Part shown: positions 25,708 to 33,806 of the stretch, piece after piece
Layout: each line of letters begins with the position of its first letter
Numbering within the stretch: position 1 is the first letter of the stretch
Assembly (NCBI GenBank): GCA_903820285.1
Contig: CAIJGS010000303.1
Location: 1-51,043, forward strand
Source: an uncultured Verrucomicrobia subdivision 3 bacterium
Lineage (GTDB): Bacteria > Verrucomicrobiota > Verrucomicrobiia > Limisphaerales > UBA11358
Length of the DNA stretch: 51,043 bases
Direction of reading: 5' to 3'
Notes under the pieces: generated by a model
What the model was told of the DNA's origin: nothing
Database searches by the model: none
The model's input: only the letters and a program-made list of their open reading frames with translations
Position numbers and translations under genes: made by a program

Positions 25708-25806
25708 CGGCAATCGGACCCTAAAAGTCCTGTTTATTCAAAAGTTATTCACAATTGCCGCGAAGTGTGAATTGTCTGACTGACCCCGCTCGTTTACGCT
25801 GGCAGT

Positions 25807-26880
25807 ATGCGCACCGCTGATTTTCATTTCGACCTGCCGGCCGATCTCGTTGCCCAGCAACCCGCCGGCCGACGCGATGGCTCGCGCCTGCTCGTTCTGG
25901 ACCGAAAATCTGCTCAAATCAGTCATGGTTGTTTTCCGGATCTGCTCAAACACCTGAACTCCGGAGATGTCCTGGTGCTAAATAACTCCCGGGTCATTCC
26001 CGCCCGGTTGCACGGGATCAATGCCCGCTCGGGCGGCCAGTTTGAACTGCTGCTGCTCGAAGAAAACGGCCCCAACGACTGGTGGGCCATGGTCCGGCCC
26101 GGAAAACGGGCCCGCCTCGGGACACAGATTCAATTGCTCGCCAAAACCGGCTCACCCACCAACATTCTAGGAACGGTCACCGATGTCAATAACGAAGGTC
26201 ACCGCCGGCTGCAATTTTCCGGAACCCCCAACCTCTTTGCCAAACTGAATGATTTGGGCGAACTGCCACTGCCGCCCTACATTGAACGCCACGGCGAACA
26301 ACCCGGCGACCGCGAACGGTATCAAACCGTCTATGCCCAAACCGACGGTTCCGTGGCCGCCCCCACCGCCGGCTTGCATTTTACGCCGGATTTGCTGGCG
26401 CAAATCCGTCAACTCGGCGTTACCGTTTGCTTCGTCACCCTGCACGTCGGTGCCGGCACTTTTCTGCCCGTAAAAACGGAAAATATCGCCGATCACACCA
26501 TGCACACGGAATGTTTTGAGATCGGCGAAACGACCGCCCAAGCAGTGAGCGCCGCCAAAAATTCCGGCCGCCGCGTCATTGCCGTCGGCACCACCGCCCT
26601 GCGCACCCTCGAATCGGCAGCGCGGCAGAACGACGGAAAAGTCAATGTTTGCAAGGGTAAAACCGATATCTTTATTTTCCCGCCGGCGCCATTCGCCGTG
26701 GTGGATGCCCTGCTGACCAACTTCCATCTACCCGCCTCCACCCTGCTCATGCTCGTCAGCGCCTTCGCCGCCCCCGGCGAAAAATTCGCCGGCCGCGAAA
26801 TGATTTTAAAAACCTACGCCGAAGCCATCCGCGAACGTTACCGCTTCTTCAGCTACGGCGATGCCATGCTGATTTTGTGA
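25807..26880 (+). CDS. queA: tRNA preQ1(34) S-adenosylmethionine ribosyltransferase-isomerase
   Basis: Cytoplasmic enzyme of queuosine synthesis that transfers and isomerises the ribosyl part of SAM onto preQ1 at tRNA position 34, giving epoxyqueuosine. Motifs include 'FDLPADLVAQQPAGRRDGSRLLVLDR', 'LVLNNSRVIPARLHG', 'LPLPPYIER', 'YQTVYAQTDGSVAAPTAGLHFT', 'VTLHVGAGTFLPVK', 'VGTTALRTLES' and 'LLTNFHLPASTLLMLVSAFA' (here each shorter than a domain). Length 357 is typical. It is divergent from mraZ and followed after 13 bases by a RibD-like gene. A DnaA-box-like TTATTCACA lies at 25745-25753 in the promoter region. Confidence 0.97.
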   Translation: MRTADFHFDLPADLVAQQPAGRRDGSRLLVLDRKSAQISHGCFPDLLKHLNSGDVLVLNNSRVIPARLHGINARSGGQFELLLLEENGPNDWWAMVRPGKRARLGTQIQLLAKTGSPTNILGTVTDVNNEGHRRLQFSGTPNLFAKLNDLGELPLPPYIERHGEQPGDRERYQTVYAQTDGSVAAPTAGLHFTPDLLAQIRQLGVTVCFVTLHVGAGTFLPVKTENIADHTMHTECFEIGETTAQAVSAAKNSGRRVIAVGTTALRTLESAARQNDGKVNVCKGKTDIFIFPPAPFAVVDALLTNFHLPASTLLMLVSAFAAPGEKFAGREMILKTYAEAIRERYRFFSYGDAMLIL

Positions 26881-26893
26881 ATTTGCCACCGTC

Positions 26894-27598
26894 ATGACCG
26901 CTTCCAAATTGCCCTTTGTCTTCGTCAATATGGCGTTGTCAGCTGACGGAAAAATTGCCACTGCCAACCGCACGGTCACCTCCTTCGGCAGCGCCCGCGA
27001 TCTGCGCCACCTCTACGAATTGCGCGCCACCGCCGATGCCATCCTCTGCGGTGCCCGCACCATCGAACAATCCGGCGCCCTGCTGGACAACGGCGGCGAC
27101 GTGTTCCGCCGCCAGCGGCTCCGGCGCGGGCTCGCCGCATTTCCGGTGCGCATCCTCGTCAGCGGGAAAGGCTCGATTGATCCGGCCGCCCCCATCTTTC
27201 AACACCGCTTTTCACCCATCATCATCCTCACCACCGAACACACCCCCGCCAGGCAAATGCGCCAGCTCCGTCAACTGGCTGATGCGGTGAAAGTCTGCGG
27301 CCCCCGTGAAATCAACTTTCCCGCCGCCCTCCGCTGGTTGCGGGCGCAATGGCCAATCCAGCGGTTGTTAAGCGAAGGTGGTGGTGAATTAAACGACGCC
27401 CTCTTTCGCGCCGGCCTGGTGGATGAAATTCACCTCACCATCTGCCCCAAAATATTCGGCGGAAGACAGGCCCCCACCATCGCGGACGGAACCGGATTCG
27501 CCCACTTGAACGAAGCGGCAAATTTTAAAATCAAGTCAATTCGCGCACATAATGCCGAGTTATTCACAATCTTATCCCGGCGAAATTCCGGTAAATAA
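26894..27598 (+). CDS. Stand-alone RibD C-terminal reductase domain protein
   Basis: A 234-residue protein of the dihydrofolate-reductase-like RibD_C family, which reduces 5-amino-6-ribosylamino-uracil 5'-phosphate with NADPH in riboflavin synthesis. The start 'FVFVNMALSADGKIATANR', 'ATADAILCGARTIE' and the C-terminal 'LLSEGGGELNDALFRAGLVDEIHLT' followed by 'PKIFGGRQAPT' are diagnostic. The N-terminal deaminase half of bifunctional RibD is absent, so it either works with a separate deaminase or has a different pterin/flavin-like substrate. It follows queA by 13 bases and is likely co-transcribed. Confidence 0.85.
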   Translation: MTASKLPFVFVNMALSADGKIATANRTVTSFGSARDLRHLYELRATADAILCGARTIEQSGALLDNGGDVFRRQRLRRGLAAFPVRILVSGKGSIDPAAPIFQHRFSPIIILTTEHTPARQMRQLRQLADAVKVCGPREINFPAALRWLRAQWPIQRLLSEGGGELNDALFRAGLVDEIHLTICPKIFGGRQAPTIADGTGFAHLNEAANFKIKSIRAHNAELFTILSRRNSGK

Positions 27599-27734
27599 TC
27601 CCCAAGATCGCCTTGGGCCGATAGCAATAAATGGTTGGGTTGGATTGTCTTGGCCGGACCGCTGTTGGTGTGGTTTTTCAACCAGCCGGTCTAAATCGCA
27701 CCACCAACCTTCGTCGTTTCTCCACCTCGGGGCA

Positions 27735-27767
27735 CAAAAAAGCCGGGCAGACTTGCGTCTGCCCGGC
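27735..27767 (-). terminator. Rho-independent terminator after the Ig-like protein gene
   Basis: A perfect 10-bp stem GCCGGGCAGA / TCTGCCCGGC (27742-27751 and 27758-27767) with a 6-base loop is followed on the - strand by a T run (27735-27741). It lies 27 bases after the stop of the large - strand gene. The T run is only on the - strand side. Confidence 0.85.
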
Positions 27768-27793
27768 CTGTAACGGTCAACTGCTACCAGTTA

Positions 27794-30700
27794 TCAGGGC
27801 TGGCGGATGAGGTAATAGGTCTGGCTGCTGGCCGCGGCCGTGTTCGTGAACTGATAAACGCCCGGGGTAACTTCCACCGGCGAACCAATCCGCTGCCACT
27901 GGTTCACGGGCTTCGCGATGTTCGTGCTGCTCAGCACGCTGAAGCTCAGGCCCGGGGCATTGGTGAATCCGAACCGATAGCTGCCACCGGTGGTGTTGGC
28001 TATGCCGGCGAACTTGCCGGAGCCGGCGGTGATGGTGATCGGGAGGCTTGGTACGGCCGGGGCCGCACTGAAGCTCAGGTTATCAATCGCGTAACCATTG
28101 CCGCTGCCGGAGCCGTAGAAGTCAATCGACCAGATCAGCCACAGGGCCGAACCGGGCGTCCACGGGGTGGCCAGCGCCAGATAGTTCGTACCCAGTTTGG
28201 TCTGGTTGGCCGGCTGGGTGCCATCCACGGTGGTGACCGAGAGAGCCGTCGGGAAGCTGATGTTCAGCTGCGGAACCAGCGTGGCGTTGGAAATCGACTG
28301 TGAGTTCAGCACAAAGCTGTTCGCCGTCGAATCCACCGTGTAACCGAAGGAGATGGTCCGGGTGCCGGTACCGTTGTGCCAAAGTTCACCAATGTAGGCG
28401 AGGCTGATGTAGTTCAGCGTCTGACCGGAGGTGTTGACCAGCTTCAGGCCGAAGGAGGTCGCCCCCGTGGTGCTGGTCGAGATCAAACCCAGCGCGCGGT
28501 TGGTGCCGGTGACGGCGCCGTCGTTGGGACCGAAGTCGATCACACCACCGGTGGTCTGATCGCCATTCTGCGCCCCGAAGCGGGTGATGCCATCCACGGC
28601 GGAATAGAGCGTATCCGCCGAACCATACCAGCCATTCATCGTGGCCAACCCCAGACCGCCAATGTAACCGCTCGTGACCACCGGGTAGGTGAAGTCAAAC
28701 GGATTGGCCAGCGAGTAGAAGTTGGTCCCAATGTTGCCGGGATCCAGCGGATTGTTGATGCTGTTCTGCGAGGTCAGGCCGGGATCCGGCAGCGAATCAA
28801 AGTTCTGCAAATACAACTGATTGCTGTAGCTCAGGAAGGAGTTGGCCGGCTGGATAAGCACCGAAACCGCCGCCACCGAACTGGTCACACTGCCGCCCGG
28901 ATTGCTGGCCACAATGAAGTAGTTGGTGGAATCGGCCGTGGTGCTGGCCGCGATAGCCAAGGTGGTTGTGGTCGTGCCAGAGAACTCAGGGCCTTCGGTC
29001 AGCGCGTGATTATTCGTCAGGTTGCCGGAATACCACTGATAGGTCACCGGTTCCGTACCGCCAGATTGACCGGCCGTCACGGACGTCGGATAACCAACGA
29101 ACGTGGCCGTCGGGGCCGGCTGACCGGCCGCAATGGTCGGCAGGACATACTTCACCGTCAGCACATCCACCTTGTTGGAGGCATAACCGCCAGCGTTGCT
29201 GACCACGATGTAGTAATTCGTGCTATCCGTCAGCACCAGATTGGAGATCGACAGGGAGGACGTGGCCGAGCCGGCATACTTCACGCCGTCATCCGTGAGC
29301 GGAATCGAGGTGCCATTCGCGCCCATATACCACTGGTAAACGAAGGGCTGGGTGCCGGAAATCGGCACCACCGGGGCAAAGGTGACATTGCCACCAATAT
29401 AGCCGACCACCGCCGGCGCACTGCCGCTGATCACCGGCGCTACCGCCGAGGCCGTCACCGTCAGCATGGCCGGTGAACTGGTCACCGCGCCATACTGGTT
29501 GGTGGCCACCAGCTGATACACATAGCCATTGGTGGCCGTGGTGAGGTTGGAGAGAGTCAGCGAAAGATTCGTGGCCCCGCCGAGAACGTTGGAATTCTGC
29601 AGCCATTGATAGCTCAGATCATAGACGGATTGAACCGTGGGACTGAAGGTCGCCGCCCCACCATTGGTCGTGGAGTACGCCAGCGGCTGCGTCAGGAAGA
29701 ATGGACGCAGGTCGGGCGTGAAATCAATACCGCGAAACACTTCATTCGTGGTGGCGGCCCGGGCCAGCGTCACGGCCACCATGTTGAGGCCGGGAGCGTT
29801 GGTATCCACAATGCGGATCAACCGGTTCTGGTTGGCGTTCCCCTGCGCATTCTGCATGCCGCTGGTGGTGCCTGCTTCCATGGTTGTCGCGTAAATGATC
29901 GGATTCGTGGAACTGGTGAAATCCACGCAAATGCCAAAGCAGCCCTGCGCAGCCGACTTCTGGCCGAGGGTGCCAATATTGGTGGCGCTGAACAGGTAGG
30001 CCTTCTGCCAGGCCGAGCCGTTGTTGGTGAATTTAACAATGCCAAAGGTCTGATCCGCACCGTAGGCGATCGTGCCCTGCGCGTTCATGTCAAAGTTCGC
30101 AATCTTCGAATAGGTGGTGCCCCAGTTCAGGAACAGGTTCGTGAAGGTGGCATGTTCCACCGGATTGTCCACGTTCGGATCAAACGGCAGCGGCACCACG
30201 GCGCGGTTGTTTGCCGGGTCCACAAAATTGTATACCCCGCCGCCGGTCACGACGACATAGAGCGTACCACCGATGATGCGGGCTTCATAGGCGCCCTGCA
30301 GATAGTTCTGCACTTCGTAGGGGCTGGCATTGGCCGTGTTGTAGTAGAGCGTGCCGTCCAATTCCGAGCTGGTGCCCGCAAAATTGCCGGTGCCCCAGAT
30401 GTTGGTGCCGTCGGTGGAGGCAATGCCCGTGGGATTGTCCTGGTAGGTGTTCGTATTGCAACCGGCCGGCAGACCGAACCAGGCAACCGAATCATGATAG
30501 ATATCCACCGCGTTGGTGAAAGCGTCCAGGCGGACAATGCCGCGGTTCACGCCGGTATTGTTTGAAGGCTTCGCATCCGTCGGGCTCAGGATGTTGCCCG
30601 TATAACCTTCGAGCATCAGAAACTGGCGGTCAATCGTGCGGGAAATGCCGCCGCCTTCGGAACCGGCGTGCGCATTGATCCAGACGGAACCGGGGATGCT

Positions 30701-30934
30701 GGCATTCGTGGACATGGCCATCGACAGCAGCGGCACGGGGTTGGTCACGGCCGGGTCAAACACCTGCACATAGCATGGCTGGCTGCGGGCCTGGCTGATG
30801 TTCCAAACGTTGTCCGGGGTGCCCGCCTTGAATACGGCAATTTTGCCGGGCGGAAACGCGAGGTTGGTGTTTTGCGCTTGGGCGGCCACGGCCATCAAAA
30901 GGGCCACGCCGGACGCGATTAAGTTTCGTTTCAT
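27794..30934 (-). CDS. Large secreted protein with Ig-like domains
   Basis: A 1046-residue exported protein. MKRNLIASGVALLMAVAAQAQ is a Sec signal peptide. Residues about 25-400 form a beta-rich region with repeated 'FTNLFLNWGTTYSKIA..' type strands that may be a propeller. Residues about 405-690 hold three Ig-like units, each with 'YQW' and 'Y.IV.SN.GG' or 'YQLVATNQYG' (the typical Trp and Tyr core). About 700-960 is a lectin- or jelly-roll-like stretch starting 'YLQNFDSLPDPG'. The C-terminal 65 residues ('FGFTNAPGLSFSVLSSTNIA', 'NQWQRIG', 'YYLIRQP') resemble an ending I associate with verrucomicrobial exported proteins. Function unknown; probably an adhesin or polysaccharide-binding protein. 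A strong terminator follows. Confidence 0.8.
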   Translation of the reverse strand: MKRNLIASGVALLMAVAAQAQNTNLAFPPGKIAVFKAGTPDNVWNISQARSQPCYVQVFDPAVTNPVPLLSMAMSTNASIPGSVWINAHAGSEGGGISRTIDRQFLMLEGYTGNILSPTDAKPSNNTGVNRGIVRLDAFTNAVDIYHDSVAWFGLPAGCNTNTYQDNPTGIASTDGTNIWGTGNFAGTSSELDGTLYYNTANASPYEVQNYLQGAYEARIIGGTLYVVVTGGGVYNFVDPANNRAVVPLPFDPNVDNPVEHATFTNLFLNWGTTYSKIANFDMNAQGTIAYGADQTFGIVKFTNNGSAWQKAYLFSATNIGTLGQKSAAQGCFGICVDFTSSTNPIIYATTMEAGTTSGMQNAQGNANQNRLIRIVDTNAPGLNMVAVTLARAATTNEVFRGIDFTPDLRPFFLTQPLAYSTTNGGAATFSPTVQSVYDLSYQWLQNSNVLGGATNLSLTLSNLTTATNGYVYQLVATNQYGAVTSSPAMLTVTASAVAPVISGSAPAVVGYIGGNVTFAPVVPISGTQPFVYQWYMGANGTSIPLTDDGVKYAGSATSSLSISNLVLTDSTNYYIVVSNAGGYASNKVDVLTVKYVLPTIAAGQPAPTATFVGYPTSVTAGQSGGTEPVTYQWYSGNLTNNHALTEGPEFSGTTTTTLAIAASTTADSTNYFIVASNPGGSVTSSVAAVSVLIQPANSFLSYSNQLYLQNFDSLPDPGLTSQNSINNPLDPGNIGTNFYSLANPFDFTYPVVTSGYIGGLGLATMNGWYGSADTLYSAVDGITRFGAQNGDQTTGGVIDFGPNDGAVTGTNRALGLISTSTTGATSFGLKLVNTSGQTLNYISLAYIGELWHNGTGTRTISFGYTVDSTANSFVLNSQSISNATLVPQLNISFPTALSVTTVDGTQPANQTKLGTNYLALATPWTPGSALWLIWSIDFYGSGSGNGYAIDNLSFSAAPAVPSLPITITAGSGKFAGIANTTGGSYRFGFTNAPGLSFSVLSSTNIAKPVNQWQRIGSPVEVTPGVYQFTNTAAASSQTYYLIRQP

Positions 30935-31194
30935 TATATGGGTTGTTTGTGGGAATTAAAGTGTCTTACCTAAAAACAGAGCCATGATTGAAACAAAGAC
31001 ACGTCACGAAACGATGTCTCCGAGGTTACAATTCGGTAACGGAATGTTTTGGGTAAGTTTATGTCACCTATTTGTCACATTCCCGCCACTGGAACGGAAC
31101 ACAAATTCTCGATGATACACACTCACAAGCCGGAGCAGTTCGGCGACATTACAGAAACTGCTTTTAAAGTTTGAAAACTGAAACCACCGAAAGT

Positions 31195-32037
31195 ATGCGT
31201 TTGAATCATAAAAAGAGCCAGGGGTTCACCTTAATTGAACTGCTGGTCGTAATCGCCATCATCGCCATCCTGGCGGCCCTGCTGCTGCCCGCCCTGGCCA
31301 AGGCCAAGGAAAAGGCGAAACGGACCATTTGTCTGAGCAACCTCAAGCAATGGGGCCTGGCGCAAATGATGTACGTGGATGATTTCAACCAGACCTACCC
31401 CACCACCAAGATACCGAATTCCACCCCCGGAGCGCCTCCCGGCTACAACGAAGACAATCCGCTGTGGGCGGACTTGTTCGACTTTTATTATCAGCAGCCC
31501 TCGCAGGGACAGGACGCCTGGTTCAACGCCCTGCCGCCTTATGTGTCCTCCAAGCCGCTTTACGCCTTTGCCATTCAAAATGGCACCACCGGCATTGACG
31601 GTTTTAACAAGGGCAATTCCATCTTCAAGTGTCCCACCGCCATTATCGACCCGGCTGTGGAAATCAATTTGCGGCCCGCCTTTCAAATTGGCATGAACTC
31701 CCAGGCCACCTATGACTTGCCCGCCTCCGTCACTCATCTCCGGACCGGCATGATCACCACCAGCCCGTCCCGTTTTGTCATGTTCTCCGAAGGCCGGACC
31801 CTGCTCACCGAAACCCCGTTCTACGGCAGCGCCCAGAAGCAGGGTGACATTTGCAAACCCCAGGTCTATACCACCGCCTTCACCTCCCGCCACACTGCCG
31901 GCGGCGACATCACCTTTGCCGACGGCCATTGCGCCTGGTATAAATATTCCTATGTTTGCTCAAACGCCGTCTCGAAAGCTGCCGATGCCGGCTGCCCCGA
32001 TATCAGCTGGTCCGCTGATGGCACGGTCGTTCCCTGA
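31195..32037 (+). CDS. Prepilin-type (type II secretion G-like) protein
   Basis: A pseudopilin-like protein of 280 residues. The class III signal '[25 protein letters not shown]' region begins at about residue 10 after a short basic leader and would be cut and methylated at Phe by prepilin peptidase. The C-terminus contains '[23 protein letters not shown]', which is the H-X9-DG motif common in planctomycete and verrucomicrobial members. The ATG at 31195 ([11 protein letters not shown]) was chosen over a TTG at 31171. No secretion ATPase or peptidase gene is nearby, so it is one of the many orphan members typical for this group. Divergent from the large Ig-like gene. Confidence 0.88.
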   Translation: MRLNHKKSQGFTLIELLVVIAIIAILAALLLPALAKAKEKAKRTICLSNLKQWGLAQMMYVDDFNQTYPTTKIPNSTPGAPPGYNEDNPLWADLFDFYYQQPSQGQDAWFNALPPYVSSKPLYAFAIQNGTTGIDGFNKGNSIFKCPTAIIDPAVEINLRPAFQIGMNSQATYDLPASVTHLRTGMITTSPSRFVMFSEGRTLLTETPFYGSAQKQGDICKPQVYTTAFTSRHTAGGDITFADGHCAWYKYSYVCSNAVSKAADAGCPDISWSADGTVVP

Positions 32038-32069
32038 TTAACCCGCCAAATCATCCTGTGCATTCTGAT

Positions 32070-32795
32070 ATGAAGTTCGCCCCCTTCGCCACGCGTTATT
32101 TGCGCCCGGTGGTTTTCGCCTTGGCTTTCACCGCTGCCTGTCTGGGCAGTTCTGCCAAGGAATCAGCCCTCAACTACCTGGCCGCCGGCAAACCCGACGC
32201 CTTCGCCATCCTGCCTCCGCCCCCGTTGCCCGATTCCGTCGAGCAGGCGGCCGATATGGCCACCGTCCGCCAGGTGGCCCAGGCCGCCGGCAGCAATGAC
32301 GTGGCCGCCGCCTACTCCGAGAAAAAATTCTCCGTCTTCAACTTCACCCCCGCCGTCGGCACCTACTTTGTCGAAGCCAGCCTTCCCAAAACGGCGGCCT
32401 TTTTTGAAAAAGTACAGGCCGACGCCGCCACCGTGACCGATCTCGGCAAGGATTCCTTCAAGCGCCCCCGCCCCTACGTGACCGACCCCAGCCTGGCCAA
32501 TGGCAAGCTTGAAAAGAGTTTTAGCTACCCCAGCGGCCACTCCACCGAATCCATGGTCCTGGCCCTCGTGCTGGCGGACCTGGTGCCGGACAAGCATGAC
32601 GATATCATCGCCCATGCCCGCCAGATGGGCTGGCATCGCATCCAGATTGCCCGCCACTATCCCACCGATATCTATGCCGGCCGGGTGCTGGCGCTGGCCA
32701 TCGTGAAACAGTTCAAGAAGAGCGACCAGTTTGAAGCCGATTTCAATGCCGCCAAGGCCGAGATCGCCGCCGCCCAGACCGCCGCAAAAAACTGA
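32070..32795 (+). CDS. Secreted acid phosphatase (PAP2 / class A type)
   Basis: An exported phosphatase of the vanadate-dependent PAP2 fold. A signal peptide (about residues 1-30, ending near 'GSSAKE') precedes the three phosphatase motifs: KRPRPY, SYPSGHSTES and 'WHRIQIARHYPTDIYAGR', which supply the Lys-Arg, Ser-Gly-His and Arg-His-Asp active-site residues. Length (241 residues) and layout fit class A non-specific acid phosphatases, which release phosphate from organic esters in the periplasm. The ATG at 32070 (MKFAPFATRYL) was preferred over a GTG at 32058. It follows the pseudopilin gene by 32 bases and ends before a strong terminator. Confidence 0.9.
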   Translation: MKFAPFATRYLRPVVFALAFTAACLGSSAKESALNYLAAGKPDAFAILPPPPLPDSVEQAADMATVRQVAQAAGSNDVAAAYSEKKFSVFNFTPAVGTYFVEASLPKTAAFFEKVQADAATVTDLGKDSFKRPRPYVTDPSLANGKLEKSFSYPSGHSTESMVLALVLADLVPDKHDDIIAHARQMGWHRIQIARHYPTDIYAGRVLALAIVKQFKKSDQFEADFNAAKAEIAAAQTAAKN

Positions 32796-32825
32796 CCCAG
32801 CTTCCCGGCCAGACCGGTGAATATG

Positions 32826-32867
32826 AAAACCGCGCGATGAAAAAATTCATCGCGCGGTTTTGCTTTT
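32826..32867 (+). terminator. Strong, probably bidirectional terminator
   Basis: A perfect 16-bp stem (32826-32841 pairing with 32846-32861, core CCGCGCGATGAA) with a 4-base AAAA loop carries A and T runs on its two ends and a further T stretch ('GCTTTT') downstream. It lies between the phosphatase gene (+) and the end of the convergent pseudopilin gene (-), so it can serve both. Confidence 0.85.
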
Positions 32868-32930
32868 CCCAACCCAACCTATCCCAACCCTCCGGCAAAC
32901 GGTGCCGGCCCAAATTCAACCTGGGTTCAA

Positions 32931-33767
32931 TCAGTGTGCCCCTTCCAAATCCGTCAGCACCGTGCCCAGTTGCGGGTATGTCAGATTATTGCCCGGCCCC
33001 GCCCACGCATCACTCCACATCTTGGGCGTGATCTTGATCGCCTGCACACTGTAATCCGAATACGCCACATCGAGCAGCTTGATCCGGTCATGCGCCACCA
33101 CCGCCGGATCCAGTGGCGAGGTGGACGCCAGCTGATTGTTCACAAAGAACTCATTGAACAGCACTTTGGAGCCACCCTTGAAATCCGTGGATTTCGCATA
33201 GAGACGATAATATTTGCTGTCACCGGCAATCGTCTGCCCCGCCCAGGGATTGAAGCAATACACCGACCGGATGGAACTGCTGTCATGGACCGACAGCAGG
33301 GGCGTATAATATTGCGACTGCAACTGCCCGCCGGCCGTGGATAGCGGTTTGGTATCCATCCCCGGACAATAGAAGATGGTACCGTCCCCCGCATAATTCA
33401 ACGGATACAACAGCCCGATGTTTTGATAATTCGCCGTACTCGCCTTGGATACCAGCGTGCCATCCGCCGAAGTGCCGTCGGCATAAATGTAACGGCCGTA
33501 ATGTTCGGCGTTGAACTCGTTGAACTTGTGCGCCGGCAGATTGACGGGCGGCAGCACATCCGCATAATCCGAGGCATAGAGGGCCGAACCCACCGAGATC
33601 TGCCGCATATTGCTGCGGCATTTGGCCAGCTGCGCCCGCGCCTTGGCCGACGCCAGGGCCGGCAGCAACATCGCCGCCAGAATCGCGATGATCGCAATCA
33701 CCACCAACAGTTCAATCAGCGTGAAGGCCCCCGCCCGGCGGGGCGTATGTGTGCTCGCGATGCGCAT
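32931..33767 (-). CDS. Second prepilin-type (G-like) protein
   Basis: A 278-residue pseudopilin-like protein with the class III signal '[21 protein letters not shown]' starting near residue 14 and the usual following '[21 protein letters not shown]' helix. The first 40 residues are nearly the same as in the + strand paralogue at 31195, but the body differs and the C-terminus ('[18 protein letters not shown]') lacks the H-X9-DG motif. The ATG at 33767 is chosen; an upstream TTG would only add charged residues before the leader. It is 39 bases downstream of the giant beta-strand-repeat gene and may be co-transcribed with it. Unusually, the cleavage site is preceded by Ala (AGAF) rather than Gly. 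Confidence 0.85.
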   Translation of the reverse strand: MRIASTHTPRRAGAFTLIELLVVIAIIAILAAMLLPALASAKARAQLAKCRSNMRQISVGSALYASDYADVLPPVNLPAHKFNEFNAEHYGRYIYADGTSADGTLVSKASTANYQNIGLLYPLNYAGDGTIFYCPGMDTKPLSTAGGQLQSQYYTPLLSVHDSSSIRSVYCFNPWAGQTIAGDSKYYRLYAKSTDFKGGSKVLFNEFFVNNQLASTSPLDPAVVAHDRIKLLDVAYSDYSVQAIKITPKMWSDAWAGPGNNLTYPQLGTVLTDLEGAH

Positions 33768-33806
33768 AGGTTGATTCAATTCGTCAGGTTCGCCCGTCAA
33801 CCCGCC

